Assembly (NCBI RefSeq): GCF_014648315.1
Contig: NZ_BMQW01000009.1
Coordinates: 1 to 64,000 of the forward strand
Direction of reading: 5' to 3'
DNA: 64,000 bases
Source of the DNA: Shewanella ulleungensis
GTDB lineage: Bacteria; Pseudomonadota; Gammaproteobacteria; Enterobacterales; Shewanellaceae
Part shown: piece after piece, positions 1 through 8,883 of the stretch
How positions within the stretch are numbered: the first letter of the stretch is position 1
Layout: each line of letters starts with the position of its first letter
Position numbers and translations under genes: made by a program
The notes under the pieces: generated by a model
The model's database searches: none
The model's input: the letters and a program-made list of their open reading frames with translations, nothing else
What the model was told of the DNA's origin: nothing

Positions 1-28
1 AGGGGTTCGAATCCCCTATGGGATACCA
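1..28 (+). tRNA. tRNA-Glu, 3' part (cut by window start)
   Basis: The first 28 bases are the T-arm, acceptor strand and encoded CCA of a tRNA. They are identical to the last 28 bases of the complete tRNA-Glu at 135-210, so this is very likely another tRNA-Glu copy. The anticodon lies outside the window. Confidence 0.9.
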
Positions 29-134
29 CTTTCTTGAGTGGTTGACTGTAAAGTTAACGATTCGATAGCACCAATGTTTAGCCTACAGGCATTGATGAGT
101 ATTCACTCGATACAGAGTATAACGTATTAACTGT

Positions 135-210
135 GTCCCATTCGTCTAGAGGCCTAGGACACCGCCCTTTCACGGCGGTAACAGGGGTTCGAATCCCCTA
201 TGGGATACCA
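135..210 (+). tRNA. tRNA-Glu (TTC anticodon)
   Basis: This is a 76-nt cloverleaf with an encoded CCA end. The anticodon stem-loop CCGCCCTTTCACGGCGG presents TTC. The acceptor strands (GTCCCAT and ATGGGAT) and the T-arm with GGTTCGAATCC are clear, and the sequence closely follows enterobacterial tRNA-Glu. It sits between a partial identical copy and tRNA-Ala, so the three are probably processed from one transcript. Confidence 0.97.
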
Positions 211-246
211 TATTATTCAAATTTTAGTTAAGTAATACTAGAATTT

Positions 247-322
247 GGGGCTATAGCTCAGCTGGGAGAGCGCTTCGCTGGCAGTGAAGAGGTCCACGGT
301 TCGATCCCGTGTAGCTCCACCA
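247..322 (+). tRNA. tRNA-Ala (GGC anticodon)
   Basis: This is a 76-nt cloverleaf with acceptor GGGGCTA pairing with TAGCTCC, and an encoded CCA. The D-arm is AGCTCAGCTGGGAGAGC. The anticodon loop CTGGCAG gives GGC, which reads GCC/GCU alanine codons. It is the last tRNA of the Glu-Glu-Ala run and is followed by a terminator. Confidence 0.97.
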
Positions 323-361
323 ATTAATTGGTACCTAATGCATGTATATGCATAATAAACT

Positions 362-384
362 AACCACCGAAAGGTGGTTTTTTT
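362..384 (+). terminator. Rho-independent terminator of the tRNA run
   Basis: A short stem AACCACC/GGTGGTT with a GAAA loop is followed by a T-run. It lies 40 nt after tRNA-Ala. Confidence 0.85.
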
Positions 385-444
385 ATACCCTCATTTTACA
401 TCTATAATTTATAGCTCATATCAATACATCACATTCAAATTAAA

Positions 445-495
445 TGTGTGACATTCCACCCATAAGAATGATTTTTTTGTGTGACAATCCACACA
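445..495 (+). promoter_or_regulatory. Two probable DctD upstream activator sites
   Basis: Two near-identical elements lie at about 445-460 (TGTGTGACATTCCACC) and 479-495 (TGTGTGACAATCCACAC), 34 nt apart. The second has inverted TGTG/CACA ends. They sit 75-125 nt upstream of the sigma-54 promoter, where an NtrC-family activator such as DctD would bind. The repeat is seen directly; assignment to DctD is inferred from the dctBD genes downstream. Confidence 0.65.
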
Positions 496-567
496 AAAAA
501 AGGCATCTATAACTTCCTCTTTAAATTAAATCACTTAAATTCAGCAGGATACAAATAATTAACATTG

Positions 568-583
568 TGGCCCACTGCTTGCT
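568..583 (+). promoter_or_regulatory. Sigma-54 promoter of dctPQM
   Basis: TGGCCC-N5-TTGCT matches the sigma-54 consensus TGGCAC-N5-TTGCW with one mismatch and keeps the required GG-N10-GC. It is about 100 nt upstream of dctP. The DctD encoded downstream has the sigma-54-interacting GAFTG loop. Apart from this promoter and the sites at 445-495, the 384-684 stretch shows no gene. Confidence 0.75.
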
Positions 584-684
584 ATGTTTTATACATCCTC
601 ATAACGCGTTTAGGATTCACTGGTTCTGGGAACAAGTGACCACCGTGAGGAATATATAACACTAAAAAAAGGAAGCTAAACATC

Positions 685-1704
685 ATGAAAAAATCGACAA
701 GTACCTTTACACGCCCACTAAAATCAATAGCAAAATTAGCGACTATCGCATCAATTCTCGCAGCGAGCTTTAACGTTTTTGCAGAACCTATAGAAATTAA
801 ATTTTCACATGTTGTGGCCGAAAATACACCTAAAGGACAAATGGCCCTCAAGTTTAAAGAATTAATTGAACAACGTTTACCTGGTGAATATGTGGTTAAC
901 GTATTCCCTAACTCACAGTTATTTGGTGACAATAATGAATTAGCCGCGTTGTTATTGAACGACGTACAATTTGTTGCCCCCTCACTATCTAAATTCGAAC
1001 GCTATACCAAAAAATTACAAATTTTTGATTTACCATTCTTGTTTGAAGACATGGCTGCCGTTGACCGTTTTCAACAATCGGAGTCTGGCCAAAAGTTACT
1101 CAATTCAATGAACCGAAAAGGGGTTGTTGGCTTAGGTTATCTTCACAACGGTATGAAACAATTTTCAGCTAACGATCCTCTCACGGTACCAAAAGATGCC
1201 AATGGTAAAAAGTTCCGCATTATGGCATCTGATGTTATTGCCGCTCAGTTTGATGCTGTGGGTGCCATTCCAGTAAAAAAACCTTTCTCGGAAGTCTTTA
1301 CCTTGCTACAAACTCGTGCAATTGATGGCCAAGAAAACACCTGGTCAAATACATATTCAATGAAGTTTTATGAAGTGCAAAGCCACATTACTGAAAGTAA
1401 CCATGGCGTACTCGATTATATGGTCGTTTCGTCAAATACATTTTGGAAAGGCCTTCCTGCTGACAAACGTGCAGTATTTAAAACATCGCTTGATGAAGCC
1501 ATTGCACTTGGTAATAAAATTGCTGCAGAAAAAGACAATGAAGACAGACAGGCAATCATTGACTCTAAGCGCTCTCAATTAGTGACGTTAACACAAGCAG
1601 ATCGTCAGCAATGGGTTAATGCTATGAAACCAGTTTGGGCTAAATTTGAAGACCAAATCGGTAAAGATATGATTGATGCCGCACAAGCTGCAAGCACTAA
1701 ATAG
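685..1704 (+). CDS. dctP: TRAP transporter C4-dicarboxylate-binding protein DctP
   Basis: This is the periplasmic solute receptor of a TRAP transporter, which captures C4-dicarboxylates (succinate, fumarate, malate) and hands them to the DctQM membrane unit. The 339-residue protein has a signal peptide of about 33 residues ending in VFA, then a DctP-family domain with the typical KFSHVVAENTPKG start and the conserved FSEVFTLLQTRAIDGQENTW segment near residue 210. An AGGAAG ribosome-binding site precedes the ATG. It is first in dctP-dctQ-dctM and lies behind a sigma-54 promoter. The dct assignment over a generic TRAP receptor rests on the linked dctBD regulators. Confidence 0.92.
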   Translation: MKKSTSTFTRPLKSIAKLATIASILAASFNVFAEPIEIKFSHVVAENTPKGQMALKFKELIEQRLPGEYVVNVFPNSQLFGDNNELAALLLNDVQFVAPSLSKFERYTKKLQIFDLPFLFEDMAAVDRFQQSESGQKLLNSMNRKGVVGLGYLHNGMKQFSANDPLTVPKDANGKKFRIMASDVIAAQFDAVGAIPVKKPFSEVFTLLQTRAIDGQENTWSNTYSMKFYEVQSHITESNHGVLDYMVVSSNTFWKGLPADKRAVFKTSLDEAIALGNKIAAEKDNEDRQAIIDSKRSQLVTLTQADRQQWVNAMKPVWAKFEDQIGKDMIDAAQAASTK

Positions 1705-1776
1705 TCTTAATACTTAACGTGGTACTGAAACTCAATATGTTTCAGTACCATCTTGTTTTATTCGAGGAGTATAACC

Positions 1777-2430
1777 GTGATATCTAGACTATTTGGTTAT
1801 TTTGAAGAAGGTTTTCTCAACCTTCTCATCACATTGATGACCTTACTTGTATTTGGCGAAGTCATAGCCCGCTTTTTCTTTAATACCGGTTTTTTATGGA
1901 TCCAAGAACTGACGCTGACCTTATGTGGCTGGTTTGTTTTATTTGGTATGTCTTATGGCGTCAAAGTAGGCGCGCATATTGGGGTCGATGCGTTTGTTTC
2001 AAAGCTATCAGGTAAACCTCAAAAGATTGTCGCCATTTTTGCTTGCTTATGCTGTGTAGTGTATTGCGCAATGTTTTTAAAGGGGTCATGGGATTACTTA
2101 AGTCAAATGTATCAAATTGGTATCCCAATGGAAGATATCGACTTACCTGCATGGTTTATCCATCAATTAGATCCTGATTATGCATGGGAAACATTGCGTA
2201 TCGATGTCGAAGATGGCGCAGTGCCTATCTGGTTATCTCAAAGTATTTTGTTAATTGGTTTCTCAATGTTGACTTGGCGTTTTGTTGAGTTATTTATTGC
2301 CATTTTGAAAAATCAGACAGTAGGGTTTCAACTTGCTGATGAAGCTAAAGATAGTATGCACCTCATTGACGAAGCAGCGCTTTGTGCATCATCAGAACAA
2401 CAAGAAAAAAATGATAAGGACGCGAAATAA
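1777..2430 (+). CDS. dctQ: TRAP transporter small permease DctQ
   Basis: This is the four-helix small membrane subunit that pairs with DctM for sodium-driven dicarboxylate uptake. I chose the GTG at 1777 (MISRLFGYFEEG) because CGAGGAG lies 8 nt upstream; an in-frame TTG at 1753 has no such site. The 217-residue protein shows hydrophobic segments near residues 10-35, 45-65, 85-105 and 150-175, with the family's GVKVGAHIGVD stretch. A longer loop than usual separates helices 3 and 4. Its stop overlaps the dctM start by one base, which implies translational coupling. Confidence 0.9.
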   Translation: MISRLFGYFEEGFLNLLITLMTLLVFGEVIARFFFNTGFLWIQELTLTLCGWFVLFGMSYGVKVGAHIGVDAFVSKLSGKPQKIVAIFACLCCVVYCAMFLKGSWDYLSQMYQIGIPMEDIDLPAWFIHQLDPDYAWETLRIDVEDGAVPIWLSQSILLIGFSMLTWRFVELFIAILKNQTVGFQLADEAKDSMHLIDEAALCASSEQQEKNDKDAK

Positions 2431-3827
2431 TGACTATAGCAACATTATTTATCACCCTACTTATCTGCATGATGATCGGTATGCCTATTGCGATTGCATT
2501 AGGCTTCTCAAGCATGCTGACGATTTTATTATTCTCTAATGATTCACTCGCCTCTATCGTATTAAAGCTTTACGAATCAACATCAGAACATTACACCTTA
2601 CTGGCAATTCCATTCTTTATCTTGTCATCAGCGTTTTTGTCAACAGGTGGTGTCGCAAGGCGGATCATCGACTTTGCGATGGACAGTGTTGGCCACATTC
2701 GTGGTGGTTTGGCAATGGCATCTGTAATGGCTTGTATGCTATTTGCGGCGGTGTCAGGCTCATCTCCTGCAACCGTAGCAGCTATCGGCTCTATTGTAAT
2801 TGTTGGGATGGTACGAGCAGGTTATCCAGAAAAGTTTGCCGCTGGCGTTATTACGACATCTGGGACATTGGGTATCTTAATTCCCCCTTCTATTGTAATG
2901 CTCGTATACGCAGCAGCAACAGAGGTGTCAGCCGCCAGAATGTTTATGGCAGGGCTAATTCCAGGGTTAATGATGGGTTTCATTTTAATGATAGCTATCT
3001 ACATTGTGGCCCGAATTAAAAAACTACCTTCTCGTCCTTTCCCAGGGGTTAAAGCTCTAGCGATATCGAGTGCTAAAGCAATGGGTGGATTAGCGCTCAT
3101 TCTAATTGTGCTCGGTTCAATTTACGGTGGCGTTGCCAGCCCAACTGAAGCTGCTGCGGTGGCATGTGTATATGCATACTTTATCGCAGTATTTGGTTAT
3201 CGTGATATTGGGCCACTAAAAGATGTCGCATGGCGTAATCAACGTGAATCAATCATTGGTGCTTCGGTTCGTAATATTGGTTATATGTTACTTGCGGTAA
3301 TCAAAACGCCAATAGACAAAGAAATCCGTCATGTTGTGCGTGATGGCGCTAAAGTAAGCATTATGTTGTTGTTTATTATTGCCAACGCCATGCTGTTTGC
3401 CCATGTACTGACAACAGAACGTATTCCCCATATTATTGCTGAAGCCATTGTCGGCCTTGGTTTACCCGCATGGGGCTTCCTAATCATTGTAAACTTATTG
3501 CTGTTGGCTGCCGGTAACTTTATGGAACCATCAGCTATTTTGTTAATCATGGCGCCAATTCTGTTCCCTATTGCAACTCAGTTAGGCATTGATCCAATTC
3601 ATTTAGGGATCATCATGGTCGTTAACATGGAGATAGGCATGCTGACACCACCTGTGGGGCTCAACCTGTTTGTGACGGCTGGAATAACAGGTAAAAGCAT
3701 GGGATGGGTTATTCAGTCATGTTTACCATGGTTAGTTTTACTCTTAGGTTTCTTGATATTAATTACTTATATTCCACAAATATCACTATTTTTACCTGAA
3801 TACATCGACAAATTAAACGGCTACTAG
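2430..3827 (+). CDS. dctM: TRAP transporter large permease DctM
   Basis: This is the transport subunit of the TRAP system, a very hydrophobic 465-residue protein with about a dozen membrane segments. Family signatures include MIGMPIAIALGFSSM near the N-terminus, FILSSAFLSTGG, AVSGSSPATVAAIGS and the C-terminal EIGMLTPPVGLNLFV. It is about 40 residues longer than many DctM proteins because of an insertion around residues 245-290 (after YRDIGPLK), seen here as a polar loop. It starts within the dctQ stop codon (TAATG), so the two subunits are probably made in step. A terminator follows. Confidence 0.94.
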   Translation: MTIATLFITLLICMMIGMPIAIALGFSSMLTILLFSNDSLASIVLKLYESTSEHYTLLAIPFFILSSAFLSTGGVARRIIDFAMDSVGHIRGGLAMASVMACMLFAAVSGSSPATVAAIGSIVIVGMVRAGYPEKFAAGVITTSGTLGILIPPSIVMLVYAAATEVSAARMFMAGLIPGLMMGFILMIAIYIVARIKKLPSRPFPGVKALAISSAKAMGGLALILIVLGSIYGGVASPTEAAAVACVYAYFIAVFGYRDIGPLKDVAWRNQRESIIGASVRNIGYMLLAVIKTPIDKEIRHVVRDGAKVSIMLLFIIANAMLFAHVLTTERIPHIIAEAIVGLGLPAWGFLIIVNLLLLAAGNFMEPSAILLIMAPILFPIATQLGIDPIHLGIIMVVNMEIGMLTPPVGLNLFVTAGITGKSMGWVIQSCLPWLVLLLGFLILITYIPQISLFLPEYIDKLNGY

Positions 3828-3849
3828 CTTGATAATTGACGTATCATAG

Positions 3850-3880
3850 ACGAGCCTTAGGTAACTAAGGCTCGTTTTTA
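3850..3880 (+). terminator. Terminator after dctM
   Basis: ACGAGCCTTAG and CTAAGGCTCGT form a strong stem followed by TTTTATTT. It separates the transporter operon from dctBD. Confidence 0.9.
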
Positions 3881-3913
3881 TTTCACCCAACTTATAATAA
3901 TCTGAATCGCCAC

Positions 3914-5722
3914 ATGGGAATTTGCATGTTTTCATTCTCGACTATCAAAAAACGTAACGTACTGATGAGCATATTATTGATCATTGGGTTATTACTGACC
4001 CTTAGAATCACTCATTGGTACTTGCTCGTTCAAGGTACAGAAAACATTGCACAACAGTCCGAAAAACAAATAAACGAATTAGTTATCTTTATTGACAATG
4101 CACTGGCACATTACGAGAATATTCCAGCTGTTTTAGCTAAGAACCCTATTTTAGAGCAAAGCCTTCTTGATCAACAAAACCCCAAGACTATAGACAAACT
4201 TAATGCCTACTTATCTGAGTTACAGTTAGTAACAGAGTCTTCTGACATTTATTTAACCGATGCATTAGGTGTTGCCATTGCGGCAAGTAATTGGGATAAA
4301 CCAAACTCGTTTGTTAATCACGATTATTCTTTCAGACCTTATTTTATTGAAGCCATTTCAGGCAAGTCTGGGCGTTATTACGCTGTAGGAACATCATCGA
4401 ACAAACGCGGTTTTTATTTTGCCAATCCGGTTTATCACAAAGGCGTCGTATTAGGCGTTATTGTGGTCAAAGTCGATATTAGTTTAGTTGAGCAACAAAG
4501 CAGCGGGATTGCCATTGCTAGCCAATACGAATTTATGATCAGCGATCCTGACAATATCGTGTTTTTATCTAGTGTCAGTAGTTGGCGCTTTAATTCTCTA
4601 ACGCCATTATCACAAGCCAAACGTTTCGCATTAAACTCATCAAAACGTTATGCCAATCGCCCAATTGGTGAACTGAACTTTATGCCTAATTTTACCTCAG
4701 GTGATTCAAATACTACGCAGGTCTACCAAATATCATCATATGAAGGAAATGAAAAATACTTAGAACGCCATCAATTGATGCCAAACGCCAATTGGAATGT
4801 ACACATATTAGCGCCAATGAAGCCACTATATGAATCGTTACCGCCTATTATGCTGCTTGGGGCTACGTTGTACTTACTGTTAGCCTTATTTGTTATATAC
4901 AGTTTAGAGCGCAGAAAAAACCTTCTCAGAATGCGCCAAGCACAAAATCAACTCGAGCAACGTGTCAAAGAGCGCACGCTTGAATTAGAACAAGCCAATA
5001 CTCAACTAAAAGACACTCAAGATGAACTAATACAAGCAGCAAAACTCACTGTAATTGGTAGCTTATCTGCAAGTATTAACCACGAGCTAAATCAACCTCT
5101 TGCAGCATTAAGAAGTTATGCACAAAATACCCAAACCTTTATTGGTCGCAATATGATTGACGATGCCAGCAGTAATATCAAAATAATGATAGAACTGACA
5201 GATAGATTAGCCGATATTATTGGTCAATTTAAAAGCTTTACTCGCAAGTCTCAAGGTAAAGATAATGCAACTGAGATCAGTCAATCGATTGAACAAGCTA
5301 TTACTATTGTGCAACCAGAAATGGACAAACAAGGTATCAAGTTGGCATTAACACTGTTGAAAGGGAAATGCCAAATATGGGGCGACAGTGTCAGATTACA
5401 ACAAGTATTAGTTAACTTAATAAGTAATGCCATTGTTGCCATGCAACAATCAAAAGATAAGCATTTACACATTGAGGTTTACTGCGACACCAAAGTCAAC
5501 ATTAGCATTCAAGACAGCGGTCCAGGGGTGAGAGAAAGCCAAATGAGTAAAATTTTTGAACCTTATTACACCACTAGTGAACGCCAAGGGCTTGGATTAG
5601 GCTTATCAATATCTCAGCGCATTATTGAATCAATGCAAGGGTCAATTACGGTCGAAAATGCACAACAAGGCGGTGCCATTTTTCATATTATTTTACCGCT
5701 TTATTTACGTGAGGAAGTGTAA
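3914..5722 (+). CDS. dctB: C4-dicarboxylate sensor histidine kinase DctB
   Basis: This membrane sensor detects external dicarboxylates and phosphorylates DctD. The 602-residue protein has a first membrane helix near residues 13-35, a periplasmic sensor region with tandem PAS-like (dCache) character to about residue 310, and a second helix near 312-332. A coiled coil (QNQLEQRVKERTLELEQANTQ) follows, then HisKA with the phospho-acceptor at His390 (SINHELNQPLAALRSYAQ) and an ATPase domain with NLISNAIVAM, DSGPGV and GLGLGLSI. It lies 2 nt before dctD. The first ATG was used; a second ATG seven codons in is possible. Confidence 0.92.
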   Translation: MGICMFSFSTIKKRNVLMSILLIIGLLLTLRITHWYLLVQGTENIAQQSEKQINELVIFIDNALAHYENIPAVLAKNPILEQSLLDQQNPKTIDKLNAYLSELQLVTESSDIYLTDALGVAIAASNWDKPNSFVNHDYSFRPYFIEAISGKSGRYYAVGTSSNKRGFYFANPVYHKGVVLGVIVVKVDISLVEQQSSGIAIASQYEFMISDPDNIVFLSSVSSWRFNSLTPLSQAKRFALNSSKRYANRPIGELNFMPNFTSGDSNTTQVYQISSYEGNEKYLERHQLMPNANWNVHILAPMKPLYESLPPIMLLGATLYLLLALFVIYSLERRKNLLRMRQAQNQLEQRVKERTLELEQANTQLKDTQDELIQAAKLTVIGSLSASINHELNQPLAALRSYAQNTQTFIGRNMIDDASSNIKIMIELTDRLADIIGQFKSFTRKSQGKDNATEISQSIEQAITIVQPEMDKQGIKLALTLLKGKCQIWGDSVRLQQVLVNLISNAIVAMQQSKDKHLHIEVYCDTKVNISIQDSGPGVRESQMSKIFEPYYTTSERQGLGLGLSISQRIIESMQGSITVENAQQGGAIFHIILPLYLREEV

Positions 5723-5724
5723 AC

Positions 5725-7098
5725 GTGACCCAAATACAAGACATTAACGACTACCAGATCATTATTGTTGATGATGAACCCCATATAGGTACCGTATTAC
5801 AACAATTATTTAAGCTTGAAAATATCAGTGCACTTGCCATTACCGACCCACAAACGATTGCGCGCTACATTACGCCAAATTGGGCCGGCATTGTTATCTC
5901 AGACGTTAATATGCCACAACTCGATGGTCTAAGCCTGCTACAACAATTAAAACAACAAGATGATGACCTTCCAGTGGTATTGTTAACTGGCTTTGGTGAT
6001 ATTGCTATGGCGGTTGATGCATTAAAAAAAGGTGCATATGACTTTATTGAGAAACCCTTTAACAATGAACATATTCTTGATGTAACTAAGCGCGCTTTAG
6101 ATAAGCGCTCGTTAACCTTAGAAAATCGTAAACTAAAACGAGAACTTGAATCACATATAGCACCAGGACCGCGCATCTTAGGCAGCAGTCCAGGTGTAAT
6201 GAAAATGCGTCACCTCATCGACCAAGTGCTTGATACACCAGCTGACATTATGCTCGAGGGTGAAACCGGCGCAGGTAAAGAATTAGTTGCCCGTTACTTG
6301 CATGATCATAGCTACCGCAATAAAGCCAATTTTGTCGCCATTAATTGCGGTGCAATCCCAGAAAACCTAATAGAAAGTGAGTTATTTGGAGCCGAATCAG
6401 GAGCATTTACCGGCATCGATAAACGTCGCATTGGTAAATTTGAATATGCCAATGGCGGCACGTTATTTTTAGACGAAATTGAAAGTACACCGATGTCTTT
6501 ACAGGTTAAATTGTTAAGGGTATTGGAAGACCGTAAAGTTGAACGCTTAGGCTCTAACACACCTATCAATTTAGATATTCGCGTCATTGCAGCCACCAAG
6601 TTAAACCTACAACAATTGTGTGAACAAGGACAATTTAGGCAAGATTTGCTTTATCGTCTTAACCTAGTCACTATTGTGATCCCGCCACTACGGGAACGTC
6701 TAGAAGACATTCCATTATTGTTTTTGCACTTTGCTCGTATCGCATCCGCTCGATACCACAAAGCATTAATTGCCTTAACCCCACAACAAACCATGGTGCT
6801 AAGCTCACATGACTGGCCGGGTAATGTTCGCGAACTGCGAAACTTAGCTGAACGCTATGTATTATTAGGCGCTGAGGCTGCATTTGCAGGCAATTTAGAC
6901 AATCACACCACAATGCATACTAGTATGTCATTACAACAACGGGTTGAGTTTTTTGAGCGCCTCTTGATAGAAGAAGCCCTCAGCCACAATAAAGGCAGTA
7001 TTAAATTAACTATGGAACAGCTCGAATTACCACGTAAAACTTTATATGACAAAATGCGTAAATTCGATCTAGACCGTAAACAATTTATTGAAAGTTAA
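5725..7098 (+). CDS. dctD: Sigma-54-dependent response regulator DctD
   Basis: This is the NtrC-class activator of dicarboxylate uptake genes. The 457-residue protein has a receiver domain with phospho-acceptor Asp60 (ISDVNMPQLDG) and switch Lys (EKPF). A central AAA+ domain follows with Walker A GETGAGKE near residue 179, the sigma-54 contact loop GAFTGI near 226, and LFLDEIE. A short Fis-type helix-turn-helix ends the protein (LELPRKTLYDKMRKF). It starts at a GTG directly after dctB (TAAACGTGA). It probably acts at the repeated sites and GG-N10-GC promoter upstream of dctP. Confidence 0.93.
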   Translation: MTQIQDINDYQIIIVDDEPHIGTVLQQLFKLENISALAITDPQTIARYITPNWAGIVISDVNMPQLDGLSLLQQLKQQDDDLPVVLLTGFGDIAMAVDALKKGAYDFIEKPFNNEHILDVTKRALDKRSLTLENRKLKRELESHIAPGPRILGSSPGVMKMRHLIDQVLDTPADIMLEGETGAGKELVARYLHDHSYRNKANFVAINCGAIPENLIESELFGAESGAFTGIDKRRIGKFEYANGGTLFLDEIESTPMSLQVKLLRVLEDRKVERLGSNTPINLDIRVIAATKLNLQQLCEQGQFRQDLLYRLNLVTIVIPPLRERLEDIPLLFLHFARIASARYHKALIALTPQQTMVLSSHDWPGNVRELRNLAERYVLLGAEAAFAGNLDNHTTMHTSMSLQQRVEFFERLLIEEALSHNKGSIKLTMEQLELPRKTLYDKMRKFDLDRKQFIES

Positions 7099-7119
7099 CC
7101 GATTAGCACTGAAGTTACA

Positions 7120-8355
7120 TCAATCGTCACGGTTAAATACTTCGGTACTTTGCTGGTGTATTCCTAAGCGCCATATTGCCAGCAGCAATAATGCTAATAA
7201 GCTTATTGAGCCAACCACAACACCATTCCACTCAGCTTCATGCCAAAACATCATTAAATATGGTCCGCCAATAGAAGCGCCAAAGTAATAACAACACAAA
7301 TACAGTGATGTTGCCTTTGCTCTATGGCTGACGGCTCGCATAGCAACAAAAGAGTTGCAGCAACTATGGGTTAAGAAAAAACCGCAAGCGGTAATCAAAA
7401 AACCGACAACAATAGCAATCAAAGTATCAACTAAGGTAAGCAATGTTCCGACAACCATTAACGCTAATGCAACTCTAAATAATGGCATTGAACCGTAGCG
7501 TAAAATCCATTTTGCAGACAAATAAGATGCAAAAGTACCGCTTGAGTAACACAAAAATATCAAGGTGGCATTGAAGCGACTTAAACCATAGGGTTCAGCC
7601 ATGATATGCAGCTGAATAAAACTAAATTGATTCACCATCATCATAAAAGCTAAGCCACCGATAACGTAAGCTAAGCGCATCTGTTGATCAGATAGATGGA
7701 ACATAAACCCATCAAAGTCCTGCTTTATTTTACGTAGTAGCGACACTTTCTCCTTTATAACCGCCGGTTTAATCTCTTTGCGCGGTAATAAGTATGTCAC
7801 TAATGCAACGCCAATGAGTGTCACTAAAAACACTAAGCCCATAGACGATTGCCATGATAAATTCTGCGCCATTAGGCCACCGAAAATCCGCCCTACAATG
7901 CCGCCCATGCTATTAGCCATAATGTAAACAGCTGCCGCTTTTAGCATAAAGTTAGGGGCTAATTGTTCTTTAAAGTACGCCATCGAAATCGCAGGAACTG
8001 CGGCTAATAAAACACCTTGTAATAACCGCACCCACACCAATTCATCGAATGTTTCGGCAAAAATTAATAATATATTCGACGCAGCTAATAACCATAAGCT
8101 CACCACTATAGGCGCTAAGCGGCCTATACGATCAGACAAAACAGCATAAAATAATAGCGAAAAGGCGAGCGTAAAGCTGGTTACCGACAACACTAATGTT
8201 GCTTGAGCACCCGACACGTCGAAATGCTCAGCAATAGAGGGCAACATGCCTTGTACTGTATACAAATTAATGTAGATCACTACAGAAGCGATGCATAAAG
8301 CCCATATCAAACGAGTTTGAGCATGTGAACGATAAGTTGGAGCTAACTCTGTCAT
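7120..8355 (-). CDS. Major facilitator superfamily transporter, YnfM-like
   Basis: This is a 12-helix MFS permease of 411 residues in the drug/metabolite exporter group that includes E. coli YnfM. Features are IYINLYTVQGMLPSIAEHFDVS in helix 1, the loop motif YAVLSDRIGRLAPIV and the helix-6/7 cytoplasmic loop around PRKEIKPAVIKEK. I placed the start at the ATG at 8355, with TAGG 7 nt upstream; a GTG at 8373 is the alternative. It is transcribed toward dctD and the substrate cannot be told from the sequence. Confidence 0.8.
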   Translation of the reverse strand: MTELAPTYRSHAQTRLIWALCIASVVIYINLYTVQGMLPSIAEHFDVSGAQATLVLSVTSFTLAFSLLFYAVLSDRIGRLAPIVVSLWLLAASNILLIFAETFDELVWVRLLQGVLLAAVPAISMAYFKEQLAPNFMLKAAAVYIMANSMGGIVGRIFGGLMAQNLSWQSSMGLVFLVTLIGVALVTYLLPRKEIKPAVIKEKVSLLRKIKQDFDGFMFHLSDQQMRLAYVIGGLAFMMMVNQFSFIQLHIMAEPYGLSRFNATLIFLCYSSGTFASYLSAKWILRYGSMPLFRVALALMVVGTLLTLVDTLIAIVVGFLITACGFFLTHSCCNSFVAMRAVSHRAKATSLYLCCYYFGASIGGPYLMMFWHEAEWNGVVVGSISLLALLLLAIWRLGIHQQSTEVFNRDD

Positions 8356-8458
8356 AAGCAACCTAAACAGCACATTAGGATAGAAAACAGATTATTACCC
8401 GCCACAGATATATATCAATGACGGGTAAGTGAGTTTGTGAAGTCGGTAATCGAATATG

Positions 8459-8860
8459 TTATTTAACGCGCTTCATCAACACTTCGGTTGTGTATTTATC
8501 GTTATTGATCACACGATACTTGTCATAAGTTTGAAAAATGGCTTTGCCATTGTAGGTAATCATCGCCACCACGCCATAATCAACTCCGCTACTGATGAGC
8601 TCAGCAGGCAAAATAAATTTAAACGGCACAGGTGCTCTGGCAACATCAAAATTTTTCTGAGAAATAATCACCCCTGGACGATTAAAATCAATTATCGCGA
8701 TATTAATTTTACAACCTTGTGGTAAGACAATTTTTTCTAAATAACCAGCATAGCCATTCACTATCACAGGTTTAGGTGGTTCAACAGTCACACACGCACT
8801 CAGCATCACACTCAATAACGCAAAAACGCTCAACTTAAGCCATGGAAATAATTTCAACAT
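8459..8860 (-). CDS. YbaY-like lipoprotein
   Basis: This is a predicted outer-membrane or periplasmic lipoprotein of 133 residues. The lipobox LSAC occurs about 22 residues after the start, and the rest is one small beta-rich domain resembling the YbaY/YscW family (GYAGYLEKIVLPQGCKINI, PVPFKFILPAELI). The ATG at 8860 is preferred because AAGGA lies 8 nt upstream; the ATG at 8881 lacks a site and would put residues ahead of the signal peptide. It follows tesB by 23 nt, so the two are probably co-transcribed, as tesB and ybaY neighbour each other in enterobacteria. Function is unknown. Confidence 0.75.
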   Translation of the reverse strand: MLKLFPWLKLSVFALLSVMLSACVTVEPPKPVIVNGYAGYLEKIVLPQGCKINIAIIDFNRPGVIISQKNFDVARAPVPFKFILPAELISSGVDYGVVAMITYNGKAIFQTYDKYRVINNDKYTTEVLMKRVK

Positions 8861-8883
8861 AACAGTGTCCTTACTCGTCATTT

